DNA from: an uncultured Prevotellaceae bacterium
GTDB lineage: Bacteria; Bacteroidota; Bacteroidia; Bacteroidales; Bacteroidaceae
Length of the DNA: 7,128 bases
Direction of reading: 5' to 3'
Assembly (NCBI GenBank): GCA_946624335.1
Contig: CAMOSA010000126.1
Location: 1 to 7,128 of the forward strand
Position numbers and translations under genes: made by a program. Shown here piece after piece: positions 1-5,993 of this stretch; positions within the stretch are counted from its first letter, which is position 1; each line of letters opens with the position of its first letter. The notes under the pieces are model-generated. The model had not been told where the DNA came from and ran no database searches. It worked only from the letters and a program-made list of their open reading frames with translations.

Positions 1-1015
1 TCTCGTCGATGACGAGCAGGAAGTCTTCGGGGAAGAAGTCGAGCAGGCAGTAGGGCCGTGTGCCCGCCTGGCGTCCGTCGAAGTAACGGCTGTAGTTCTC
101 GATGCCGGAACAGTGGCCGAGCTCGCGTAGCATCTCCATGTCGTAGGTCACACGCTCGAAGAGACGCTTTGCCTCGAGTGGCTTGCCTATCTCCTCGAAG
201 TACTTGACGCGCTCGGCGAGGTCGTCCTCGATCTGATGGATGGCGGCGAGTGTCTGGTCTTTGGTCGTCATGAAGAGGTTGGCCGGGTAGATGCGGTATT
301 CGCCAAACTCACCTATGCGATGTGCGCTGACGGGATCCACTTCCTCGATGGCGTCGATCTCGTCGTCCCAGAAGGTGATGCGCAGTAGGTTGTCGGAATA
401 GGCGAGGAAGATGTCCACGGTGTCGCCCTTGACGCGGTACTCGCCTCGGCTGAGGCTGACGTCGTTGCGTGTGTAGAGCGAGTCGTTGAGGCGTCGTAGC
501 AGCACGTTGCGGTCGAGCTTTTGTCCGCGTGTGACGGCGATGACGTTGTCGTAGAACGCGGCTGGGTTGCCCATACCGTAGATGCACGAGACGGAGGACA
601 CGACGATGACATCCTTACGTCCCGACAGCAGGGCCGAGGTGGCGGCGAGGCGCAGCTTGTCGATCTCGTCGTTGATGGCGAGGTCCTTCTCGATGTAGGT
701 GTCGGTGGAGGGTATGTAGGCTTCGGGCTGGTAGTAGTCGTAGTAGCTGACGTAGTACTCCACGGCGTTGTCGGGGAAGAAGGCTTTCATCTCGCCATAG
801 AGCTGTGCGGCGAGGGTCTTATTGTGTGACAGGATGAGCGTCGGCTTGCCAACGTTCTGTATGACGTTGGCGATGGTGAACGTCTTGCCCGAACCGGTCA
901 CGCCGAGCAGCGTCTGTGCCGGCACGCCGTCGAGGATGCCCTGCGTGAGTTGCTCGATGGCTTCGGGTTGGTCGCCTGTGGGCAGATACTTGGAAGTGAG
1001 GTTAAACTGTGACAT
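1..1015 (-). CDS. uvrB: UvrABC system protein B (excinuclease subunit B), N-terminal half, cut by window edge
   Basis: This is the DNA-damage-recognition helicase of nucleotide excision repair; it is loaded by UvrA, verifies the lesion and recruits UvrC, in the cytoplasm. The 338 visible codons match the start of UvrB: the opening region has TGDQPEAI at residues 13-20, Walker A GVTGSGKT is at 38-45, SHNKTLAAQLYGE lies at 63-75, and the tyrosine-rich beta-hairpin that inserts between DNA strands begins at about 91 (YYDYYQPEAYIP). The Walker B box VIDE is at 335-338, right at the window edge. The family is usually about 670 residues, so the second helicase domain and the C-terminal UvrC/UvrA-binding segment lie outside the window. 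The ATG at 1015 is chosen because it gives the standard N-terminus. There is no Shine-Dalgarno sequence, and the promoter lies almost on top of the start. The gene is divergent from bamD. Identity is certain; only completeness is unknown. Confidence 0.98.
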   Translation of the reverse strand, partial: MSQFNLTSKYLPTGDQPEAIEQLTQGILDGVPAQTLLGVTGSGKTFTIANVIQNVGKPTLILSHNKTLAAQLYGEMKAFFPDNAVEYYVSYYDYYQPEAYIPSTDTYIEKDLAINDEIDKLRLAATSALLSGRKDVIVVSSVSCIYGMGNPAAFYDNVIAVTRGQKLDRNVLLRRLNDSLYTRNDVSLSRGEYRVKGDTVDIFLAYSDNLLRITFWDDEIDAIEEVDPVSAHRIGEFGEYRIYPANLFMTTKDQTLAAIHQIEDDLAERVKYFEEIGKPLEAKRLFERVTYDMEMLRELGHCSGIENYSRYFDGRQAGTRPYCLLDFFPEDFLLVIDE

Positions 1016-1022
1016 CGTTGTG

Positions 1023-1054
1023 CAAAGTTGGGCATTTTTACGTTAACGGCCAAA
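1023..1054 (-). promoter_or_regulatory. Putative uvrB promoter (Bacteroidota type)
   Basis: Read on the minus strand, TTTG (1054-1051) is followed after exactly 20 bases by CAACTTTG (1030-1023). This matches seven of eight positions of the Bacteroidota -7 box TAnnTTTG and all of the -33 box TTTG. Transcription would start within a few bases of the uvrB ATG at 1015, so the message would be leaderless or nearly so. The assignment is by pattern only. Confidence 0.55.
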
Positions 1055-1091
1055 TATTTGGACTGAATTTATATTAAAAAATGTACTTTGG

Positions 1092-1123
1092 TTTGGTTGT
1101 TTCGCGAGAAAGCCGTATTTTTG
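1092..1123 (+). promoter_or_regulatory. Putative bamD operon promoter (Bacteroidota type)
   Basis: TTTG at 1092-1095, a 20-base spacer and TATTTTTG at 1116-1123 give a full match to the Bacteroidota promoter consensus TTTG ... TAnnTTTG. The expected transcription start is a few bases after 1123, leaving a leader of roughly 15 bases before the bamD ATG at 1145. It is divergent from the uvrB promoter, with 37 bases between the two -33 boxes. No comparable promoter was found in front of the four genes downstream, so it may drive all five. Confidence 0.65.
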
Positions 1124-1144
1124 CAGCCGTTTAAATACATTGCG

Positions 1145-1993
1145 ATGAAAAGATTGAATCTGCTGTTCCTGCTCGTGGCGTTGATGCTGTCCGGTTGTGG
1201 CGAGTACAACGCGGTGACGAAGTATGCGGATCAGGAGTATAAATATGAATTCGCCAAGGCGCAGTATGTGCAGGGGCGATATACACGTGCCTACGAGATG
1301 TTGAATGACCTCATCATCCCGATGAAAGGCACCGGCTACGGTGAGGAGTGCCTCTACCTGATGGCGATGAGTGCCTATCTGAGTGGTGACTACGAGACGT
1401 CGTCGACGGCTTTCAAGAAGTACTATCAGAGCTATCCTCGCGGCTTGTATGTCGAGGAGGCGCATTACTACAGCGGTTGTGCCCTCTACGAGGCGGCTCC
1501 CGATCCTCGTCTGGATCAGACGACGACGCACCAGGCCATCACGGAGCTCACGTCGTTCCTCGAGCGTTATCCCTACACGCGCCTTAAAGAGCAGACGCAG
1601 GACATGATACAGCGCCTGCAAGACCATCTAGTCGAGAAGGAGTACATGACCTGCAAGCTCTACTATGACCTCGGCACCTATATCGGCAACAGCAGCCGTA
1701 CGGGTGGCTCGAACTACGAGGCTTGCATCATCTCCGCCGAGAATGCCTTGCGCGACTATCCTTATGCTTCGGCTGAGCGACGCGAGCAGTTCATGCTGCT
1801 GGTGCTGCGTTCACGCTACCGCCTGGCGCTGCACAGCGTCGAGGAGAAGCGTGTGGAACGTTTCCGCCAGACGATCGATGAGTACTACGGCTTTGCCAAC
1901 GAGTTCCCCGAATCGCAGTACCTGAAGGAGGCGCAAGGCTACCTCATGCGCAGCCAAAGGGCCATCAAGGGACAGCCGGTCGAGGATGAGTGA
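1145..1993 (+). CDS. bamD: Outer membrane assembly lipoprotein BamD (TPR protein)
   Basis: BamD is the essential lipoprotein partner of BamA in the machine that folds beta-barrels into the outer membrane; it sits on the periplasmic face and binds substrate. The 282-residue product begins with a lipoprotein signal peptide: K2 and R3, a hydrophobic run, then a lipobox LSGC with the lipidated cysteine at residue 18. The rest is helical TPR-like repeats, for example about 31-58 (AKAQYVQGRYTRAYEMLND), 67-100 (ending YYQSYPRG) and 104-145 (SFLERYPYTR), with further repeats to about 265. The length suits the family. The ATG at 1145 is preferred over an in-frame ATG at 1088 because it starts the signal peptide exactly, and because the earlier one lies upstream of the predicted -7 box. 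It is first in a five-gene plus-strand run. There is no Shine-Dalgarno sequence. Family identity is strong; assignment to BamD rather than another TPR lipoprotein rests on overall architecture. Confidence 0.9.
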   Translation: MKRLNLLFLLVALMLSGCGEYNAVTKYADQEYKYEFAKAQYVQGRYTRAYEMLNDLIIPMKGTGYGEECLYLMAMSAYLSGDYETSSTAFKKYYQSYPRGLYVEEAHYYSGCALYEAAPDPRLDQTTTHQAITELTSFLERYPYTRLKEQTQDMIQRLQDHLVEKEYMTCKLYYDLGTYIGNSSRTGGSNYEACIISAENALRDYPYASAERREQFMLLVLRSRYRLALHSVEEKRVERFRQTIDEYYGFANEFPESQYLKEAQGYLMRSQRAIKGQPVEDE

Positions 1994-2001
1994 AGTGAAG
2001 T

Positions 2002-2076
2002 AAAAGATAAAAGATAATAAAAGAAGAAATCAGATAAAAAATAAACGTAGAAATCAGTTAAGAGATTAAAAGATAA
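2002..2076 (+). repeat. Purine-rich A/T-rich spacer with short direct repeats
   Basis: The 133-base gap between bamD and rpoZ is very A-rich and almost lacks C on the plus strand, unlike the GC-rich coding sequence around it. AAAAGATAA occurs at 2002-2010, 2009-2017 and 2068-2076. AGAAATCAG occurs at 2025-2033 and 2049-2057, 24 bases apart. No open reading frame and no TAnnTTTG promoter box was found in the gap. The function is unknown; it may act as an untranslated leader for rpoZ. Confidence 0.6.
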
Positions 2077-2096
2077 GAACTAAAATAATCTTTTAA
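2066..2096 (+). other. A/T-only inverted repeat upstream of rpoZ
   Basis: TTAAAAGAT at 2066-2074 is a perfect inverted match to ATCTTTTAA at 2088-2096, giving a nine-base-pair arm around a 13-base loop. The stem has a single G-C pair and no following U tract, so it is unlikely to be an efficient terminator. It could be a weak hairpin in the bamD-rpoZ message or a protein-binding palindrome. Confidence 0.35.
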
Positions 2097-2126
2097 GCGA
2101 AATCATTCAATTGTAGAATCATATAT

Positions 2127-2465
2127 ATGGATTACAAAAAGACCAATGCACCGACCACGACGGTGACTCAAGACATCCTTGACTTATGCGAGGATACGGG
2201 TAACATTTACGAGAGCGTAGCGATCATCGCCAAGCGCGCTAATCAGATCAGCGTAGACCTGAAGACGGAGCTTTCGAAGAAGCTGCAGGAGTTTGCCTCG
2301 ACGAGCGATAACCTCGACGAGATCTTCGAGAACCGTGAGCAGATAGAAATCAGCCGCTACTACGAGAAGCTGCCCAAACCCAGCCTGATTGCCACGCAGG
2401 AGTTCCGCGACGGTAAAGTCTATTATCGCAACCCCGCCAAGGAGTCGCAGGAAGAGGAGCTATGA
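2127..2465 (+). CDS. rpoZ: RNA polymerase omega-like subunit (RpoZ/Rpb6 family, Bacteroidales form)
   Basis: Omega is the small RNA polymerase subunit that embraces the beta-prime C-terminus and helps core assembly. This 112-residue protein reads as the Bacteroidales omega. It has an N-terminal MDYKKTNAP segment, then TGNIYESVAIIAKRANQIS at about residues 25-43, which contains the family's conserved RANQI element. An acidic linker (DEIFENREQIEIS) follows, then a C-terminal KLPKPSLIATQEF and KVYYRNP segment. The C-terminal half is longer than in the roughly 90-residue E. coli protein, as is usual in this phylum. The ATG at 2127 follows an A/T-rich leader with no Shine-Dalgarno sequence. The stop overlaps the next start by four bases (ATGA), suggesting translational coupling to the membrane protein downstream. 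It is probably cotranscribed with bamD, since no separate promoter was recognised. Confidence 0.9.
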   Translation: MDYKKTNAPTTTVTQDILDLCEDTGNIYESVAIIAKRANQISVDLKTELSKKLQEFASTSDNLDEIFENREQIEISRYYEKLPKPSLIATQEFRDGKVYYRNPAKESQEEEL

Positions 2466-2977
2466 TCCAGCGCATACAAACCCTTTACCTGGCGCTGGCG
2501 GCGCTGCTGTGCACGGCCTGTCTGTGTCTGCCGATCGGGGAGTTCATCACTGCCGGCGGCGACCTCGCAGGCACGCTCTACAACCTTTGGGTTCACGAGC
2601 CGTCGCAGCTGGGCGATACCTTGCAGATGGCGGATGGTCCTGTGCTGGCCAGCGATGCTGCCGGCACGCACTCGTTCACGCCTTGGGCGCTCTTCGCCCT
2701 GCTGCTGCTGACGGCCTCGGCTCTGGCCTTCGACATCTTCATCTACAAGGCACGTCTGGTGCAGTCACGTCTGGCGATGCTGTGCTGTCTGCTCATCCTC
2801 GGATGGTACATCGTCTATGGCCTCTTCGCCTATATGCTCTGCGACCGCTACGATGCCTCGTTCACGCCGTCGGTATGGGCGGCTTTCCCAGCCTTGGCGT
2901 GTATATTGAGCTACCTGGCCTTCCGTGCCATACTGAAGGACGAGGCGCTGGTGCGTTCGCTCGACCGTTTGCGCTGA
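2462..2977 (+). CDS. DUF4293-like four-helix integral membrane protein
   Basis: This is a 171-residue inner-membrane protein of unknown function. It opens MIQRIQTLYL, as members of the Bacteroidota family DUF4293 do, and has four hydrophobic segments at about residues 7-24, 74-93, 102-123 and 131-152. A polar, probably extracytoplasmic loop between the first two (about 25-73) contains EFITAGGD and the WVHEPSQLGD stretch. The tail is short and charged (DEALVRSLDRLR), typical of the family's C-terminus. The segment pattern suggests both ends face the cytoplasm. Four cysteines fall in or near the first two helices and the third (C17, C20, C22 and the CC pair near 109), but no metal-binding motif was recognised. 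Its start overlaps the rpoZ stop by four bases. I recall the rpoZ-DUF4293 pairing as common in this phylum; the family assignment is from memory of its N- and C-termini. No function is proposed. Confidence 0.8.
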   Translation: MIQRIQTLYLALAALLCTACLCLPIGEFITAGGDLAGTLYNLWVHEPSQLGDTLQMADGPVLASDAAGTHSFTPWALFALLLLTASALAFDIFIYKARLVQSRLAMLCCLLILGWYIVYGLFAYMLCDRYDASFTPSVWAAFPALACILSYLAFRAILKDEALVRSLDRLR

Positions 2978-3034
2978 CCTTCATCCGACGTCATTTCTAT
3001 TACTCATTAGCACAGACTCAACAGCTCCTGAATA

Positions 3035-4180
3035 ATGGCCAAACGCATTTTCCTATACATCCTGGCTTTGGCGATGATGTTGCCGGCCACGTCGTTGGCA
3101 CAGCGTCTGACGCACCGTGTAAGCATGGGTGTGGTGCTGCCGCTGAAGGAGAAATCCTCGCGTGGTGCCAAGATGATAGAGTTCTACCAAGGTCTGCTGA
3201 TGGCTGTCGACAGTGTGAAGCATCAGGGCTGCTCCGTAGATGTCACGGCTGTCCACTCGGGCTTCCTGGCAGCGGATATGGATTCCCTGCTTGCCACGTC
3301 GACCCTCTCCGGCTGCGACGTTATCTTCGGTCCGCTGGACACCAGCCAGTTGCCGGCGCTGGCCGGCTACTGTGACACGCACGGCATCCGGCTCGTAGTG
3401 CCGTTCAGCAGCTTGGCCACACAGGTGCCGTCGCATCCTCGTCACTATCTTGTCAATGCTCCCCGCCACATGGTGCAGCGCCAGGCTGCCTGGTTCGTTC
3501 AGACGATGTTCCCTCAGGAGAACTTCGTCATTGTCGAAAGCGGTGAGAAGAACGATGAAGGCTCGTCGCTCGTCGAGTTTGTGCGCTCGGCCGTGGATGG
3601 TTTAGGAGCTGTCGTCCGACAGATCAGCGTCAACGCCTCTGTCGAGGAGTTTGCTGCCGTGCTGACCGAGGGTAACCAGAACGTCCTGTTGCTCGATTCC
3701 TCTACGATGCCTGCCCTCAACGCGTTGCTGGCCAAGTTGCATCAGCTCGCCCCGGCATATCCCGGCTGTCGTTTCACCCTCTTCGGCTTCCCGGCCTGGC
3801 AGAGCTATGCCAGCCAGCTGCAGAACGATTTCTTCCAGTTCAACACCTATATCTATACGCCTTTCTATCGTGATGGCGGCGACATGGGTGTGCAGGCGGT
3901 GGAACAACAGTTCCAGCAGCATTTCAGCCGTCCGATGCAGCCGACCTATCCCCGCTATGGCCTCCTCGGCTTCGACCTCGGCTATTATTTCCTCAGCGGC
4001 TTAGGGATGTATGGCGATCAGCTGGAGGCGAATCTCACGGCTGTTCCTGTACGTCCGTTGCAGAGCACGCTGAGCTTTGAGCAGCAGAGCCCTGCCGACG
4101 GCTATATCAACCGTTTCGTGCAGTTGGTTCATTACACGAATGCCCAGAGCATCGAAATACTCTATCGTACTAACGAATAA
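3035..4180 (+). CDS. Exported type I periplasmic-binding-fold protein (LpoA/amino-acid-binding-like)
   Basis: This 381-residue secreted protein has a signal peptide (MAKRIFLYILALAMMLPATSLA, probable cut after A22). It has no lipobox cysteine, so it is probably a soluble periplasmic protein. The mature part reads as a type I periplasmic-binding fold. It has a first strand VSMGVVLPLK at about 29-38, a helix FYQGLLMAVDSV, and CDVIFGPLDTSQLPAL at 94-109, the 'GPL' turn seen in branched-chain amino-acid receptors and LpoA-type proteins. The strand IRLVVPFSS follows at 118-126. A second lobe includes NFVIVES (163-169), NVLLLDS (216-222), FTLFGFPAW (247-255) and YGLLGFDLGYYFLSGL (308-323). No permease, ATPase or LysM domain accompanies it. 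It lies 57 bases after the DUF4293-like gene and seven before the barrel gene, so a role in envelope or peptidoglycan sensing is more plausible than nutrient uptake. That is inference, and the ligand is unknown. Confidence 0.7.
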   Translation: MAKRIFLYILALAMMLPATSLAQRLTHRVSMGVVLPLKEKSSRGAKMIEFYQGLLMAVDSVKHQGCSVDVTAVHSGFLAADMDSLLATSTLSGCDVIFGPLDTSQLPALAGYCDTHGIRLVVPFSSLATQVPSHPRHYLVNAPRHMVQRQAAWFVQTMFPQENFVIVESGEKNDEGSSLVEFVRSAVDGLGAVVRQISVNASVEEFAAVLTEGNQNVLLLDSSTMPALNALLAKLHQLAPAYPGCRFTLFGFPAWQSYASQLQNDFFQFNTYIYTPFYRDGGDMGVQAVEQQFQQHFSRPMQPTYPRYGLLGFDLGYYFLSGLGMYGDQLEANLTAVPVRPLQSTLSFEQQSPADGYINRFVQLVHYTNAQSIEILYRTNE

Positions 4181-4187
4181 ACCTGCG

Positions 4188-4913
4188 ATGCGTCAGTCGA
4201 CAATCCTCTGGATACTCCTCTTCGTGGCTTTCTTGATGCCACATCGTCTGTTTGCACAGGTCGGCGAACATCGCAGCGATCTGGCCCTCGGCGTCAACGG
4301 GGGCTTGTCCATGAACCGCATCTCGTTTCAGCCTACCATCAAGCAGAACTATAAGATGGGTGAGACCTTTGGCCTGACCTTCCGCTACACCTGCGAGAAG
4401 TACTTCGCCGCCATCTGCGCCATCACCGCAGAGGTCAACTACGCCAATATGGGTTGGAAAGAGCTCATCGAGACGAGCGAGGACACCTATAGCCGCGATA
4501 TGCGCTACGTGCAGGTGCCGATCTTTGCCCGCTTGGGGTGGGGTAGGGAACGGCGCGGTTTCCAGTTCTTCCTGCAGGCAGGGCCTCAGTTTGGCTATTG
4601 TTTCGGCGAGACGGAGCACAAGAGCGACCCGTGGTATGGCGATAATGCCTACACGCGTCCCAACCGTGTCAATCAGCAATACGGCAAGATGGCGGAGAAC
4701 ACTTTTGAATATGGTATTGCTGGTGGCGGGGGCATCGAGTTTAGCGGCAAGTTTGGTCACATCATCCTCGACGCGCGCTACTTCTTTGCGTTAAGCGACA
4801 TCTATCACAACGGTAAGAAGGATGATTTCGGGCGTTCGGCCAACGGCCCCATACAAGTCAAGCTTGCCTATCTCTTCGATCTCAGACGTACCAAGGGCGA
4901 CCACATCAAGTGA
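4188..4913 (+). CDS. PorT-family outer-membrane beta-barrel protein
   Basis: This 241-residue product has a signal peptide (MRQSTILWILLFVAFLMPHRLFA, cut before Q24). The rest alternates amphipathic strands of the small outer-membrane-barrel type: DLALGVNGGLSMNRISF at about 31-47, FGLTFRYT at 61-68, CAITAEVNYANMGW at 77-90, MRYVQVPIFARLGWG at 105-119, FQFFLQAGPQFGYCFG at 125-140, a glycine-rich AGGGGIEF near 178-185, DARYFFALSDI, and a closing strand IQVKLAYLFDL at 222-232. The YVQVPIFARLG and LQAGPQFGYCF segments are typical of 'PorT family' barrels in Bacteroidales. The family name does not make it the true PorT of the type IX secretion system. The ATG at 4188 is chosen because it begins the signal peptide and lies seven bases after the upstream stop; a longer in-frame reading back to 4077 would add 37 residues inside the previous gene. 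It is last in the plus-strand run and is followed by a hairpin terminator. Confidence 0.8.
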   Translation: MRQSTILWILLFVAFLMPHRLFAQVGEHRSDLALGVNGGLSMNRISFQPTIKQNYKMGETFGLTFRYTCEKYFAAICAITAEVNYANMGWKELIETSEDTYSRDMRYVQVPIFARLGWGRERRGFQFFLQAGPQFGYCFGETEHKSDPWYGDNAYTRPNRVNQQYGKMAENTFEYGIAGGGGIEFSGKFGHIILDARYFFALSDIYHNGKKDDFGRSANGPIQVKLAYLFDLRRTKGDHIK

Positions 4914-4966
4914 GCCGCCCTTTCTTTTTGCATCGCTTCGCCCGTGCTGTCATCCTGATTTGAGAT

Positions 4967-4994
4967 AAGGGGATGCCCACACGGGCATCCCCTT
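4967..4994. terminator. Strong bidirectional hairpin between convergent genes
   Basis: Bases 4967-4978 pair perfectly with 4983-4994, giving a 12-base-pair stem with eight consecutive strong pairs or more and an ACAC tetraloop. It lies 53 bases after the barrel gene's stop and 24 bases beyond the stop of the convergent minus-strand gene, so it can serve both. The flanks are only moderately T-rich (CCTTTC on the plus side), so it is not a classic intrinsic terminator with a long U tract, but the stem is the strongest in the window. Confidence 0.75.
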
Positions 4995-5018
4995 CCTTTC
5001 AGCCGATATGCTGTGTCG

Positions 5019-5771
5019 TCAACGGTCGGTCGTTGAGGCTCCGCGCGTGCTGCGCGACGAGTTGGATGTCGAGCGCTGCAGGCCTGTGCCCGTCCGCTGT
5101 GTGGCTGTGCCTTGGCAATCGGCGTTGGAACGTTGTGTGGCCGTCGATTGTGTCGAGCGTCCGTTGTTCAGGTGCGACGCGCTGTTGTTTTGCTCAGGTG
5201 CATGGTGGTAGCTGGGCTGTGTGTTGCGCTTGCCACGCGTGCTGCCGCTGCCGTATGCGGGTGGTGCCGAACTGCCGTAGTGCTGGGGCGCAGCGTTGTT
5301 GGCGGCGGGGCGATGGAACTCTCGGTTGGCATAGTAGCTGGTGGTGCCGGTGTTGTGCCCTCCGCGGTAGGACTTGTAGATGGAGGGACGGTCGTAGTAG
5401 TAGTGGTCGCTGTAGATGTAGCGGGTGCGCAGCACCAGCTCAAAGCGATGACCTCTGACCCATGACATGGGGCGGTAGAAGTCGGGGATGGCCGTGTAGC
5501 GGTCCCACTGCCATGCGGTGAGCACATAGCGCAGGTCGGCGTTTCGCCTCATCCAGTGTACGCCGCTGACATCTGCTACGTCGTAGAGTGTGAGCATATA
5601 GTCGAGGTTGATCTCATAGACGGCTTCGTACTGTGAAAGGCTGAGGTTGAGCTCGTATGCCATCTTGTCGGAGAGGAACAGTGCTTCGTTCCGTGCTTTC
5701 GACAGGCTCATGGCTGCGGCGGAGGCTGCCATCAGCAGCATCACTGCCAGGGTGGTCATTATGCGCTTCAT
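5019..5771 (-). CDS. Uncharacterised exported protein with tyrosine-rich core and low-complexity tail
   Basis: I do not recognise a named function. The 250-residue product starts with a signal peptide (MKRIMTTLAVMLLMAASAAA, cut near residue 20). A compact N-terminal region (about 21-135) contains ARNEALFLSDKMAYELNLSLSQYEAVYEIN, suggesting helices, then RNADLRYVLTAWQWDRY and an aromatic stretch with YIYSDHYYYDRPS and YRGG. I recall similar exported proteins of unknown role in Bacteroidales. Residues from about 140 to the end are low complexity, rich in S, T, N, Q, R and G, with TATQR at 210-214 and again at 222-226 and only one cysteine (219). The tail looks disordered; it lacks a recognisable type IX sorting domain or LPXTG motif. 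The gene has its own promoter, is convergent with the envelope run and sits downstream of rpsA on the same strand but behind a terminator. It is probably periplasmic or surface-exposed. Confidence 0.75.
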   Translation of the reverse strand: MKRIMTTLAVMLLMAASAAAMSLSKARNEALFLSDKMAYELNLSLSQYEAVYEINLDYMLTLYDVADVSGVHWMRRNADLRYVLTAWQWDRYTAIPDFYRPMSWVRGHRFELVLRTRYIYSDHYYYDRPSIYKSYRGGHNTGTTSYYANREFHRPAANNAAPQHYGSSAPPAYGSGSTRGKRNTQPSYHHAPEQNNSASHLNNGRSTQSTATQRSNADCQGTATQRTGTGLQRSTSNSSRSTRGASTTDR

Positions 5772-5813
5772 AGTGGTGTCTGTTTTTAGAGGTTTTGTGT
5801 CTTATTGACAGTG

Positions 5814-5845
5814 CAAAGGAAGCTATTTTGCATGAGACGGCCAAG
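5814..5845 (-). promoter_or_regulatory. Putative promoter of the exported-protein gene
   Basis: On the minus strand, CTTG (5845-5842), a 20-base spacer and TTCCTTTG (5821-5814) match the Bacteroidota promoter with one mismatch in each box. The spacing equals that of the uvrB and bamD promoters here. The leader before the ATG at 5771 would be about 40 bases. The mismatches make this weaker evidence than the bamD promoter. Confidence 0.45.
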
Positions 5846-5906
5846 GGAATTACCGAAAATGTGCGGGGAAAAGTCCGATTTCGTGGGTGGAATCCCCTAT
5901 TGACCC

Positions 5907-5930
5907 ATGAACAGATGAACGCATGAACAC
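5907..5930 (+). repeat. 8-base tandem repeat, ATGAACnn x3
   Basis: ATGAAC recurs at 5907, 5915 and 5923, an exact 8-base period (units ATGAACAG, ATGAACGC, ATGAACAC), followed by the partial unit GTTAAGCT. The units resemble those of the array at 6039-6078 when that one is read on the minus strand. Confidence 0.7.
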
Positions 5931-5993
5931 GTTAAGCTATAATATATAAGGAACGCGCGTGCGTAAGGGAATGATGTGGAAAGGGTAACGGAC

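Noticed and set aside
521..829. A 102-codon plus-strand frame opposite uvrB
   Set aside because: It is antisense to conserved UvrB sequence, and its valine- and glycine-rich translation has no domain features.
1043..1627. A 194-codon minus-strand frame opposite bamD
   Set aside because: It overlaps the bamD coding region and promoter, has no signal or domain, and would run through the divergent promoter region.
2389..3375. A 328-codon open frame on the plus strand overlapping rpoZ, the DUF4293-like gene and the binding-fold gene
   Set aside because: It is out of frame with three well-supported genes; its composition (many R, H, G, A) and lack of any recognisable domain are typical of a shadow frame in GC-rich coding DNA.
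4188..4913. Reading the barrel gene as evidence of a type IX secretion locus
   Set aside because: Only a generic PorT-family barrel is visible and no other T9SS component lies in the window.
5112..5527. Plus- and minus-strand alternative frames rich in V/G or T/P/S within the exported-protein gene
   Set aside because: They arise from the low-complexity codons of the real minus-strand gene, which alone has a signal peptide and a promoter.
5865..5897. GGGGA/TCCCC inverted repeat in the intergenic region
   Set aside because: Only five base pairs separated by a 23-base loop; too weak to call a structure.
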